Shown in pieces: positions 41,322 through 49,963 of a stretch of 64,000 nt of DNA (position 1 is the first letter of the stretch; every line of letters begins with the position of its first letter). A program made the position numbers and the translations under genes. The stretch lies in contig NZ_QEKQ01000001.1 of the NCBI RefSeq assembly GCF_003096655.1, positions 248,001 through 312,000 of the forward strand, read 5' to 3'. Under the pieces are notes generated by a model, which did not search any database, was not told the DNA's origin, and saw only the letters and a program-made list of their open reading frames with translations. Origin of the DNA: Tamilnaduibacter salinus. Its GTDB lineage: Bacteria; Pseudomonadota; Gammaproteobacteria; Pseudomonadales; Oleiphilaceae.

Positions 41322-41904
41322 TTCAATCCGCCGGGATATTCGCCAACAATGGCAGGAAAGCCCGTTGCTCAGGTTGGGTAGCTGGGCCATCGGCCTGATC
41401 CTGCTTATTTACGTTTTATTGTGGATGGATGACAGGTTGGCACTTGAGCAACTGGAATGGCGTCGTGCACAAGCCAATATAGCCGAACGGCAGGCCCTGG
41501 CACAGCAAGATTACTGGCCTGCGATGCTGGAAGCACTGGAAAATCAGAGGGAAGAAGCCCTCCAGAAGGCATGGAACCGACGCACAACGGGCCTGGCAAA
41601 AGCGGCCGTCCGTGAGTTTATCAATGGAAGTGTTTCTGATAGCCCGCTCGGCCTCCGAGTGCGAAGTGTTGAGCTTGCAGAACCTCAACTGCTTGTTGAT
41701 GGCATTCACGAGATGCGGGGGCGCTTTACCGTCAGTACGGAAAACGGTGCTGCGCCGTGGGCCTGGGTTGCAGACATTGAGCGTGCTGAGCCGGCGCTGA
41801 TTATCGATAGCATGGATATCAGGATTGGCCGGAAATCTGGAGTGGCGGTGATCGTCGAATTCAGAGTTTTGTTGAGTGGAATTCAAGAGGAGCAGCCAGG
41901 ATGA
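41314..41904 (+). CDS. gspM: type II secretion protein GspM-like
   Basis: This 196-residue protein has one N-terminal membrane helix (about 21-38), a charged coiled segment and a small alpha/beta periplasmic domain. This is the GspM/PilO layout, and its place right after gspL supports it. Starts and stops overlap both neighbours. Confidence 0.75.
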   Translation: MIDSIRRDIRQQWQESPLLRLGSWAIGLILLIYVLLWMDDRLALEQLEWRRAQANIAERQALAQQDYWPAMLEALENQREEALQKAWNRRTTGLAKAAVREFINGSVSDSPLGLRVRSVELAEPQLLVDGIHEMRGRFTVSTENGAAPWAWVADIERAEPALIIDSMDIRIGRKSGVAVIVEFRVLLSGIQEEQPG

Positions 41905-42410
41905 TTCGCAACCTGGCTGTTGCAACGGTAGCACTCGTGCTTGCCGGTTTTCTTGGCTGGTTTCTGGCGGAGACAGAGCCGGTTACCGGCGGGTTCACGG
42001 GCTCGGAAGCCCTCCCGTTACCGGCTGAAAAGCCCGGGAACAAGGAAGTTCCCATCGACTGGAGCCTGGAAACGCTGTATCAACGTGCTGCCTGGTCGGC
42101 CGTGGCGCCGGAGGAAGATGAAGCCGGGAGCGATGAAGATGAAGAAGTTGCGTTGCCTGAAGGCCTTGACCGCTTCCGCCTGCTCGGCATTCTCAGGGTT
42201 GCTGGTAGACAGGCAGAGGTACTATTGAAAGATCTGAACGCAGGTGACGAAAAGCCGGCTGTTTTCCGTGCCGCCCAAGGTGACAATCTGCAGGATTCCG
42301 GTGTGGTACTGGCCCGGATCGGCCAGCAGAAAATTTCTCTGGAGCAGGCTGGTGAAGTGCGAGAGCTTTTCCTGTTCCCCCGAAGCCCGACTAACGGACG
42401 TGACGAATGA
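41901..42410 (+). CDS. GspC/XpsN-like inner-membrane linker
   Basis: This 169-residue protein has one N-terminal helix (residues 5-24), a Pro/Glu-rich linker, then an HR-type domain with LLGILRVAGRQAEVLLKD and GDNLQDSGVVLARIGQQKISLEQAG. This resembles the homology region of GspC and the PilP domain that contacts the secretin N0 domain. In the Xanthomonas xps operon the gene in this position is xpsN. No PDZ domain is present. Confidence 0.75.
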   Translation: MIRNLAVATVALVLAGFLGWFLAETEPVTGGFTGSEALPLPAEKPGNKEVPIDWSLETLYQRAAWSAVAPEEDEAGSDEDEEVALPEGLDRFRLLGILRVAGRQAEVLLKDLNAGDEKPAVFRAAQGDNLQDSGVVLARIGQQKISLEQAGEVRELFLFPRSPTNGRDE

Positions 42411-44641
42411 TGATGTTGTGCAAACGCCGCCCATATGCCCTGGCGGGCAGTCTGCTTATGGTTTCCCTGTTGTCTGGTTGTGCCGCGCTGTCGGAGACTG
42501 GTGGTGAGCAGAAAGAGTCGACGGGTTTTGATCCTGCAAAGCATTTCGAGGCTGTGCCTCTTCAGCGGGCCGATAAGCAACCCTCGCAGACGCCGCGAGA
42601 CAGCGCTATAAAAGAAGACGCCGAGTCAGAATCTGGCTCTGCGACCGCACCGGATGTTTCCATGAAATCCGAATGGGGGCCGGCGGCCAGAACTGGCTCC
42701 GGCGCATCCAATGTTGGCTTCTCGTCAGAAGAGGGGCCTTCATTGACCGGAGATCCTATCAGCGTAAAGCTGAATGACTTGCCCCTGCCGGTGTTTATCA
42801 ACGAGGTGTTCGGCGAAAAGCTCGGCCTCTCGTTTTCACTTGCGCCCTCACTGTCCGAGAAATCCGATCTGGTGACACTGCGTTTAACAGAGCCCCTTGA
42901 ACCAGAAGCGCTGTTCCGGACAGCACGTTCTGTTTTGGCGGATTACGGAGTTGCCATGGAGCAGAGAGAGGGCGTGTGGACCTTCTCACCGGCGGAGAAT
43001 GTGACCACCCAGGGCGTACCTCTGCTCGTCTCCGGTGAAACCCTGCCAGATGTTCCGGCAAGCCATCGCCCGGTATTCCAGGTTATTCCGCTGAAGGTTG
43101 TCAGTAACAATCAGGTACGGGGGTTGATTAACCCCCTGTTCAAAGGCAGCAAGCTGGAAATACAGGAAGATGCCCTGCGAAACGCCATCATCCTGAAAGG
43201 CGACAGAAAGGCAGTCGAAGAGGCGTCCCAGGCGGTCGCTTTCTTCGACAGGCCGTTGTTGCAGGGTCGTAACAGCCTCGTGCTTCGGCCGGTCTTCCGG
43301 GACGTATCAAGCCTTGCCTCCGCGCTGCAGGATATCCTGACCGCAGAGGGTTTTTCAGTGGGGCGTCCCGGCGGCACCGGCATAAGCATGACGATTTTGC
43401 CCCTTCCCGAACTGGGCGCTGTCGTGGTGTTAGGCCGTAGTCGTGAAATACTCTCCCATGCCCGTCAGTGGGCGGAAAAGCTGGATCAGGATTTCCAGAA
43501 AGAGATCGAATCCGGCATGTTCACTTACGAAGTCCAGAATACAAGTGCCGAAGAGCTTGCCTCTCTTCTGTCGCAACTCTATGGCGGCAACGCACTCGAG
43601 GGTAGCGAAAGAGAATCCACTCGTGGCGATTCGGGCGTTAATAATGGTAGTGGCAGTTCCGACATGGATCGCAGCTCATCTTCGTCCTCAAACAGTCGTT
43701 CCGGTGCATCGGGTAACTCGGCGACTGAGGTTGCCGGCGGCCGACTGGTGGTGGACAAAAACCGTAACGTCCTGATTTTCCGGGGCAGTGGTGCTGACTG
43801 GTTGAGGTTGCGCAACATTGCCGTTGAACTGGATAAGCAGGAGCCTTCTGTGCTGATGGAAGTCGTGCTGGCGGAAGTGACGCTTAATGATAATCAAGGT
43901 ATGGGTGTGGAATGGTTTGCCCGCAACAGCATCGGCGACCTGTCCGGGACCCTGGAAACCCTGGGTGGTCTGGGTATTGGTGGCAGGGGCTTTAGTTATA
44001 CCCTGAACAGTGCAGGCCAGACCCGGGCCGTGCTGAATGCCTTTTACGATTCGAACCAAGCGGTTATTCGCTCCTCTCCAAAAATCATGGTGAAAAGTGG
44101 TGAAACCGCCACCATCGAGGTGGGTAACGAGATTCCGGTTCTCACATCAACCCGCCAGAGTGATACCCAGAGCGATGGCGATACCGATGTGCTGCAACAG
44201 TTCCAGTACCGTAAAACCGGCGTGGATCTCACTGTAGAGCCTATTGTGCAGGCCAGTGGCCTGGTCGATATCCGCATTCGCCAGAGTCTTAGCGAAACCC
44301 AGGACACCAGTGGTGGCGACAGCTTCCTGCCTACAATCCTGAACAGGGCTGTGGAAACCTCACTGACATTGCGGGACGGTGGCTCTGTGGTTCTGGGTGG
44401 TCTGATTTCGAAAACCACCAGTCAGGGCGAACAGGGTGTGCCCTGGCTTGGCAAGTTGCCGCTTCTTGGCGCGCTGTTCCGCACGGATTCAGACAGCACT
44501 TCTACCACGGAGCTGATGGTGATGGTGGTGCCTTACGTCGTGCGCAGCGACGAAGAAGCCAGAAATGTTTCAGAGCTACTGAAAGAGCGAATCCGCACTT
44601 CCAGTGAAGCAACGTGGAACAGCCAGAAAATGTCTCAGTGA
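42407..44641 (+). CDS. gspD: type II secretion secretin GspD (lipoprotein)
   Basis: This 744-residue outer-membrane secretin carries its own lipobox (LLSGC), so it may reach the outer membrane without a separate pilotin. After an acidic low-complexity stretch come an N0-type domain (about 118-200), N1-N3 domains (to about 470, with a Ser/Gly-rich insertion near 400-430), and the secretin barrel. Barrel marks are VLMEVVLAEVTLND, the VGNEIPVLTS segment and the final VVLGGLISKTTSQGEQGVPWLGKLP. It is the last gene of the operon. Confidence 0.95.
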   Translation: MMMLCKRRPYALAGSLLMVSLLSGCAALSETGGEQKESTGFDPAKHFEAVPLQRADKQPSQTPRDSAIKEDAESESGSATAPDVSMKSEWGPAARTGSGASNVGFSSEEGPSLTGDPISVKLNDLPLPVFINEVFGEKLGLSFSLAPSLSEKSDLVTLRLTEPLEPEALFRTARSVLADYGVAMEQREGVWTFSPAENVTTQGVPLLVSGETLPDVPASHRPVFQVIPLKVVSNNQVRGLINPLFKGSKLEIQEDALRNAIILKGDRKAVEEASQAVAFFDRPLLQGRNSLVLRPVFRDVSSLASALQDILTAEGFSVGRPGGTGISMTILPLPELGAVVVLGRSREILSHARQWAEKLDQDFQKEIESGMFTYEVQNTSAEELASLLSQLYGGNALEGSERESTRGDSGVNNGSGSSDMDRSSSSSSNSRSGASGNSATEVAGGRLVVDKNRNVLIFRGSGADWLRLRNIAVELDKQEPSVLMEVVLAEVTLNDNQGMGVEWFARNSIGDLSGTLETLGGLGIGGRGFSYTLNSAGQTRAVLNAFYDSNQAVIRSSPKIMVKSGETATIEVGNEIPVLTSTRQSDTQSDGDTDVLQQFQYRKTGVDLTVEPIVQASGLVDIRIRQSLSETQDTSGGDSFLPTILNRAVETSLTLRDGGSVVLGGLISKTTSQGEQGVPWLGKLPLLGALFRTDSDSTSTTELMVMVVPYVVRSDEEARNVSELLKERIRTSSEATWNSQKMSQ

Positions 44642-45327
44642 CTTGGCCGGGGCTTTCGCATTTTCTGGAAAGCCCGGTTAAACGACAGCCCGGTTTCCTC
44701 CACCCAGTCCAGCTTGGCCTGTGCGCGAGTCAGCATGGCCCACTTCTGAATGGGGTGAGGCCATGCCAACGGCTTCAGAGTCAGACCCGCTTCATCTACT
44801 AGGCCTTTAAACGTATCCTCTGTGAACCTTACCAGCCCCGGATAAAGCCACCCGGTCTCTCCCGAATTTTCTGGTCCAGAAACCCATGTGGCAATAATTG
44901 CGCCGTCGTCGGCCAGATGTGGAGTGAGTTCACGTAGCCAATGCCTGACAAGATCCTCTCCGCAATGGCTGAAGATCGACTGTAGCAGCACGAAATCAAA
45001 GCGATCATCCTGGCCCAGCTCGGCGCAGTCCGTTCGGTAGGAGAACCGTGCTTTCTTGAGCTCAACCAGGTCTTGCCCCATCTCTTTAGCGATCCCTTCC
45101 TCCACTAGCCAGCGGTTCGGCTCGATACCCACATAGCTGGACGTTGCGAGGTAAGGAATGAGTAGTCTGCCGTTGCGCAAGGATCCACAGCCCACATCCA
45201 GAACTCGGTGGTGATCACGTAGCCCCAGCGTAGTGAGCAGGTTGAACACCGTAGCTGCAATAAGATCGTAGTTGGCAGGGTCGCCTACATAGGCGCGGTA
45301 GTGCGGATCTCCGGGTTTCATGCTCAT
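44635..45327 (-). CDS. class I SAM-dependent methyltransferase
   Basis: This 230-residue protein has motif I VLDVGCGSLRNGRLLI (about residues 43-58), a GIEPNRWLVEEG acidic-loop segment and the central FDFVLLQSIFSHC. Its length and layout resemble small methyltransferases found in surface polysaccharide clusters, and the polysaccharide locus begins 2 kb away. The substrate is unknown. Its 3' end overlaps gspD by seven bases. Confidence 0.82.
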   Translation of the reverse strand: MSMKPGDPHYRAYVGDPANYDLIAATVFNLLTTLGLRDHHRVLDVGCGSLRNGRLLIPYLATSSYVGIEPNRWLVEEGIAKEMGQDLVELKKARFSYRTDCAELGQDDRFDFVLLQSIFSHCGEDLVRHWLRELTPHLADDGAIIATWVSGPENSGETGWLYPGLVRFTEDTFKGLVDEAGLTLKPLAWPHPIQKWAMLTRAQAKLDWVEETGLSFNRAFQKMRKPRPSH

Positions 45328-45381
45328 GGAATGTCTTGTCCGTTACACAGTAAGTCGAGGGGCCAGAGTCTACCGGAGGGC

Positions 45382-45410
45382 AAAAAAAAAGGCACCCCGA
45401 AGGGTGCCTT
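45382..45410 (-). terminator. rho-independent terminator of the large secreted protein gene
   Basis: On the minus strand the stem AAGGCACCC/GGGTGCCTT with loop CGAA is followed by a run of nine T (A at 45382-45390 on plus). It lies 26 bases after the stop of the secreted-protein gene and looks strong. Confidence 0.92.
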
Positions 45411-45435
45411 TCTCACAACGTTTCTTCAGATCAAA

Positions 45436-46962
45436 TTACTTGGTCTGGAAGAAGGCGTTGTTGTCACGGCTCACGGTCAGGCCTTGGATGTAGATGCCGT
45501 CTTCACGACGCTCTACCAGTCGCTCACCAGTGAAGCTGGTGGTAACGGAAGTACCTGAGCCGTCAGAGTCACGGTCAGTTGCGCTGTAACCTTCAACTGC
45601 GTCACCGCCGAACTCACCACGCACTACTACACGCAGCTTGTTCTTGCTGTCCGGGCCAGTCGCAGCAATGGCGAAGGCAGGATCAGCAGCCTGAGCGGCC
45701 GCGTAGATGTCGTCGATGTTGATCAGCTTGGTGCTCGCACGAGCGTCCAGAGAGTTGCTAGCTACACCATTGATATCGCCGAGGTCGAACGAAACCTGGT
45801 CGCCATCATCGTTGATAACGGTAACGGTTACGTCACCAGCAGTGCCGCTCGGGTTAGTGATACGAGCCAGTTGCTGGAACGCGCCGTTCGGAGTCAGGGC
45901 GAAATCCAGACGGTCAGTAGAGCCGCTGAACTGCAGGTTGCCACAAGCTGTGGAAACAGTACCTACGTCGTAGGTGGCTGCGCCAGCTGTGTCAGTCACG
46001 CTCAGAGTGTAGTTAGACTGAACCATTTCATTTGTACCGTCAGCTGTAACAGCGAAGACGCCGTTGAGCTCGGCGGCCGGGTCTGCAGTTGCAGTCCAGG
46101 TAGCAGAACCGTTTGCAGGAGCCGCGTCAGCAGCAACCGTGTTCAGGGTGAAGCCTGCAGCGGTTTCGAAAGCTTCAGTGCTGCCTTCGACTACAACTTC
46201 TGCACCAGCACCGAAGTAGTTCGCCGGAATGGTCACCGCAGTACCACCTTCAGTGAACACGTTCAGTGCGGACAGGTTCAGGTTGGAAACGTTGGTTGTA
46301 TTGGTGCCGTCAACAAATTGAGTCGGATCAACGACGTCGATCTGTGACGGGTTGGCTGAAGTACAGGTCAGGTCGTAGCCTGGGCCCCAGGTAATCCACT
46401 GGCCGGACTTGGAAACCAGTAGGTTGGTTTCGTTAACCGCATCAACCGCTGTCTCGTAAAGGTCGTAAGAGATAGAGCGGGTGTTCTGGTCAGTCGCTTC
46501 AATCTCGTCGCCATCCTGCGGCTGGAAAGCAAATCTGTCATCCTGAAGTACGTCCGCACCGCCTGTGGGCGCGGCAACTTCCACGATTACAAAGGAATCG
46601 CCAGCTTGGCCGCCTTGAGAGATTGAGTAAGTTGCAGCTGCGGCTGAGTCATCACCAAAATCATCTGGTACCAATGCAGCGGCCAGCGGTTGGTCGAAAC
46701 CAAGGCGAACGTACTTGGAAGTGCCCTGACCAATGGTGAAGCCAAAGTCAACTTCTACGGCTGCTGCGGTTGCGGAGTCGCCGCCGCCGTTTGTGCCGGC
46801 TGCAGTCACGTTAAGATCTACGCCTGAGCCTACGGCGATCTCTTCAGCAAAAACAAGCGGGTTCTGGCCGTTAGGCTGGTCGAGGTCCACAGCTGCGTGT
46901 GCAACCCCAGATGTTCCCAGTGCCGCAGCGATCGCTGAGCTCAAAAGGATTTTTTTATACAT
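45436..46962 (-). CDS. large secreted acidic protein of unknown function
   Basis: This 508-residue protein has the signal peptide MYKKILLSSAIAAALGTSGVAHA. The mature chain is rich in Ala, Asp, Thr and Gly, almost free of Lys and Cys (two Cys, far apart), and looks mainly beta. Such composition is usual for abundant surface-layer or matrix proteins of marine and halophilic bacteria, but no family was recognised. It has its own strong promoter and terminator and lies next to the type II secretion operon, so it is a natural candidate substrate. Export by that system and a surface-layer role are inferences. Confidence 0.75.
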   Translation of the reverse strand: MYKKILLSSAIAAALGTSGVAHAAVDLDQPNGQNPLVFAEEIAVGSGVDLNVTAAGTNGGGDSATAAAVEVDFGFTIGQGTSKYVRLGFDQPLAAALVPDDFGDDSAAAATYSISQGGQAGDSFVIVEVAAPTGGADVLQDDRFAFQPQDGDEIEATDQNTRSISYDLYETAVDAVNETNLLVSKSGQWITWGPGYDLTCTSANPSQIDVVDPTQFVDGTNTTNVSNLNLSALNVFTEGGTAVTIPANYFGAGAEVVVEGSTEAFETAAGFTLNTVAADAAPANGSATWTATADPAAELNGVFAVTADGTNEMVQSNYTLSVTDTAGAATYDVGTVSTACGNLQFSGSTDRLDFALTPNGAFQQLARITNPSGTAGDVTVTVINDDGDQVSFDLGDINGVASNSLDARASTKLINIDDIYAAAQAADPAFAIAATGPDSKNKLRVVVRGEFGGDAVEGYSATDRDSDGSGTSVTTSFTGERLVERREDGIYIQGLTVSRDNNAFFQTK

Positions 46963-47356
46963 AAGAAACGTTCCTATTAGTTTCTAAAGTTTAATTACCT
47001 TGTCGACAAGGTTCTTTAAAACTCCGGAACCCGGCACACTCGGTTTTCCTGCCGCATGCGCCGGAATTCACGAATTTGATGGTAGGTAGAGCGCAGAGGG
47101 TTGTCAACTAGAAAACGCATCACGAAACAAATTTTCAGCGGGATTTCGGGAAGTTACAAAAGTATACAGAGCGAAGGTCAACAGTACGCCGAAATGATTA
47201 CGAATTGATCAGGTTGCAGCTTGATTTATGGGCTGCCTGTAATATGACAGCTTGCTGTTAGTCACTCCCGGCAAAAATGAGGTAGCATTTGCCCGCCCCC
47301 GGCCCGGAGGCCCCTCCCGGCTGCCCGCACATGAAATCGTTTCCTGGAGGCCTGTT
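46963..47356. other. divergent control region
   Basis: This gap separates the secreted-protein gene (leftward) from the sulfotransferase gene (rightward). It contains the strong leftward promoter at 47079-47107 and about 110 bases of leader for the secreted protein. No RNA gene was seen. The rightward promoter was not identified with confidence. Confidence 0.55.
47079..47107 (-). promoter_or_regulatory. sigma-70 promoter of the large secreted protein
   Basis: On the minus strand a perfect -35 TTGACA (47107-47102), an exact 17-base spacer and a -10 TACCAT (47084-47079) are present. Transcription would start near 47072 and leave a leader of about 110 bases before the ATG at 46962. Confidence 0.7.
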
Positions 47357-48133
47357 TTGGAAAAGGATAGGTTGGATATCGCCCCACCTGTGATCGTTCT
47401 TGGCATGCACCGAAGTGGCACAAGCTGCCTCACGGGCTCTCTTCAGCAGGCCGGGCTTGTTCTGGGTGATGTTCACACTGCAAACCCATTTAATAAGAAA
47501 GGAAATCGCGAGCACCCTCAGTTGATGGCACTGCATGAGCGGTTGCTGGAGGCGAACGGTGGAAGCTGGCACTGTCCGCCGGAAAGGGTTGAGTGGTCCG
47601 AGGATCTTCGAAAAGAAAGGGAGGATTTCTGTGCCCAGTTCGAGGGCGTCCGACGCTGGGGATTCAAAGACCCTCGGGCGTTGCTGGCCCTTGATGGCTG
47701 GTTGCAACGGTTTCCCGGTGCAAAATTGGTGGGCACCATTCGTCACCCAATGTCGGTGGCGCACTCGCTTCACCGAAGGGACCCTAACCTGCATTCTATT
47801 GAGGAGTATATGGGGCTCTGGGCGGCCTATAATCGCCAGTTGCTGGAGGCGTGGAGGCAATACAGCTTCTCGATCGTTGATTTTGATGAGCCTGATGATC
47901 GTTATGTGGCGTCCCTTGGTCGGGTTCTCAGGAAGCTCGGCCTGAAAGAGGGGCTGGCAAGCCGAGTACGTCGCGAGGGGCTTCTGAAAGGTCTCGCCTC
48001 CCGGGTCTCGCAGGAACGGTCGCCGTTTTTTGATCCGGCACTTCGCACCCATCGGCAGGAGGGAGTTGAAGGCCTGCCGGCACATATTGCAGAGCTCTAT
48101 CTGGAGCTCAAGCAAATAGCCGCACATTGGTAA
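47357..48133 (+). CDS. sulfotransferase family protein
   Basis: This protein of about 258 residues has the PAPS 5'-phosphosulfate loop at its start, VIVLGMHRSGTSCLTGSL (residues 12-29). The 3'-phosphate-binding region is TIRHPMSVAHSLHRRD, with the R and S that usually contact the cofactor. A TTG at 47357 is favoured because GGAGG lies six bases upstream; the frame is open further back to 47252. Its loop is clearly related to the one at the start of the giant protein at 55111, and it opens the polysaccharide locus. The acceptor is probably a sugar hydroxyl. Confidence 0.8.
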   Translation: MEKDRLDIAPPVIVLGMHRSGTSCLTGSLQQAGLVLGDVHTANPFNKKGNREHPQLMALHERLLEANGGSWHCPPERVEWSEDLRKEREDFCAQFEGVRRWGFKDPRALLALDGWLQRFPGAKLVGTIRHPMSVAHSLHRRDPNLHSIEEYMGLWAAYNRQLLEAWRQYSFSIVDFDEPDDRYVASLGRVLRKLGLKEGLASRVRREGLLKGLASRVSQERSPFFDPALRTHRQEGVEGLPAHIAELYLELKQIAAHW

Positions 48134-48153
48134 ACCTGGACTGGTCCTGATTC

Positions 48154-49197
48154 ATGATTCGGAATCTATTTTCCCGCTCGCGTCCTGCTGAATCCAGGCG
48201 CCCACGTCTCTCCTTTATTGTGATTGCCTATAACATGCAGCGGGAGGCGCTCAGAACTGTTGAATCCCTTTCCCGCCGCTACCAGCAGGGTAGTGAGGAA
48301 GTGGACTACGAATTGGTGGTGGTCGATAACGCCTCGCCAGAGCCTCTGAACCTTGAGCCGGTTGGCGATATTGGTGTTCCTCTGGTTCTGGTTCGCCGGA
48401 ATCAGGCCCGGGTGTCGCCCGCAGATGCCATCAATATCGGCGTCGCGCGCTCCAGCGGGGACTATGTGGCGGTAATGATTGATGGCGCCCGCATGCTCAG
48501 CCCCGGCGTTGTGAGAGGCACAGCAGATGCCATTCGCCTGGCATCGCAGCCGGTGGTTGCTGTTCTGGGGTTGCACCTTGGGCCTGCCCATCAACGGGTG
48601 ACCGTTGAGCAGGGGTACAGCAAAAAAGTAGAAGATCAGTTGCTGGACTCGATTCACTGGCCTGCACACGGTTACAAGCTATTTGAAATTGCCGCCTGGG
48701 GTGGTTCCTGCGCGGCCGGTTGGCTGGGCATTGCGGCAGAGAGCAATTGCATCTGCGTGTCGCGCCGCCTCTACGATGCGCTGGGCGGTTATGATGAAGG
48801 GTTCGAGATGCCCGGCGGTGGTCTGGTGAACCTGGACTTCTACAAGCGGGCGGTTGAGCACCCGGACTCCTCTCTTATCTACTTGGCCGGTGAAGGGTGT
48901 TTTCATCAGTTGCACGGCGGGGTAACCACCGGCAAGCGCCAGCAGGGCCACTCTTTTGAAGAGCTGAACGAAGAGTACCGACAGTTGAGGGGTGAGGGAT
49001 TTACCCCGCCCACCAAGCAGCCTTTGCTGTTTGGAAAGCTCAATCCCATGCATGCCCCAGCGCTGCTGAACGCTTGCGAAAAGGTTCTGCAGACTCACCC
49101 TTTAACGACAGTGCAGGAAAAATGTGCTCCCTTTCTTGCTGGCAGCGTCGGAAGCGATCACCCGAATCCGGATTTGGGAGGTGCTTCCAGTGAATAG
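48154..49197 (+). CDS. family 2 glycosyltransferase
   Basis: This 347-residue GT-A transferase opens with LSFIVIAYNMQREALRTVESL (about 19-39). The nucleotide-binding strand VVVDNAS follows, and MIDGARMLSPG stands where the DxD motif is expected. The usual second Asp is replaced, so metal binding may differ. It sits between the sulfotransferase and ABC exporter genes. The last bases overlap the permease start. Confidence 0.8.
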   Translation: MIRNLFSRSRPAESRRPRLSFIVIAYNMQREALRTVESLSRRYQQGSEEVDYELVVVDNASPEPLNLEPVGDIGVPLVLVRRNQARVSPADAINIGVARSSGDYVAVMIDGARMLSPGVVRGTADAIRLASQPVVAVLGLHLGPAHQRVTVEQGYSKKVEDQLLDSIHWPAHGYKLFEIAAWGGSCAAGWLGIAAESNCICVSRRLYDALGGYDEGFEMPGGGLVNLDFYKRAVEHPDSSLIYLAGEGCFHQLHGGVTTGKRQQGHSFEELNEEYRQLRGEGFTPPTKQPLLFGKLNPMHAPALLNACEKVLQTHPLTTVQEKCAPFLAGSVGSDHPNPDLGGASSE

Positions 49198-49963
49198 GGC
49201 GGTAAACTGGTTTGATATTGTCTGGCTACGCGCGGCAGCCGAACTGCACCGGGACGTTACCCGCACTTATCTGGGTATTCTGTGGTGGGTGATTGAGCCC
49301 CTGCTGTACATGACGGCGTTTTACCTCATTTTTGCCATGGGCATTCGTGGCGGTGAAGACGGCGAGGGTTTCGTGGGCTTTTTGCTGGCAGGGCTGGTGA
49401 TCTGGAAGTGGTTTTCAACCACGGTGATCCAGGGCGCCGGTGCATTGCTGTCTAACCGGGGGCTTATTCAGCAGGTGTACCTGCCCAAGGTGCTCTTGCC
49501 ATTGATTCCTGTAATGGCCAATACCCTCAAGTTCGGCTTGGTGCTGGTTTTGCTGCTCGGTTACGTGTGGGTTTTTCAGCGTCCGCCCGGTTGGGACTGG
49601 CTGGCGCTGTTTCCGGTGCTGGCGGCGGCGCTGTTGCTGGTGGCCGGTTGTACGCTGTTTTCTGCGGCACTGGTACCCTTTGCCGAAGATCTCCGGATGC
49701 TGATTAATAACGGCATGCTGCTGATGATGTTTCTCTCCGGTGTGTTTTTCGATGTGGCGGACTTTCCCGAGGCGGTCCGGGATTGGTTTTATCTGAACCC
49801 CCTGGTCGGTCTGTTGGAGGGGGTGAGACAGGTCTTGCTTGCCTCGGGGCTGCCGGATTGGGAGGGGGTGGCTTATGCTGCAGGCTTCGGCGGCGTTCTT
49901 TGCGCGTTGGCAGTGACTTTTCTGGTTCGGTTTGATCGGGTTTACCCGAAACGGGTGGCGTAA
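49190..49963 (+). CDS. polysaccharide ABC exporter permease (Wzm/KpsM-like)
   Basis: This 257-residue permease has six membrane segments and the ABC-2 pattern. The amphipathic start LRAAAELHRDVTRTYLGILWWVIEPLL is typical of Wzm/TagG proteins, and a periplasmic loop before the last helix has FYLNPLVGLLEGVRQ. It exports a completed lipid-linked glycan. The GTG at 49190 follows a GGGAGG site and overlaps the preceding stop; an in-frame start at 49124 lies inside the glycosyltransferase. Confidence 0.88.
   Translation: MNRAVNWFDIVWLRAAAELHRDVTRTYLGILWWVIEPLLYMTAFYLIFAMGIRGGEDGEGFVGFLLAGLVIWKWFSTTVIQGAGALLSNRGLIQQVYLPKVLLPLIPVMANTLKFGLVLVLLLGYVWVFQRPPGWDWLALFPVLAAALLLVAGCTLFSAALVPFAEDLRMLINNGMLLMMFLSGVFFDVADFPEAVRDWFYLNPLVGLLEGVRQVLLASGLPDWEGVAYAAGFGGVLCALAVTFLVRFDRVYPKRVA

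Noticed and set aside
45436-46962. PEP-CTERM or similar sorting tag on the large secreted protein
   Set aside because: The C-terminus ends in a polar DNNAFFQTK stretch with no VPEP motif, no membrane helix and no basic tail.
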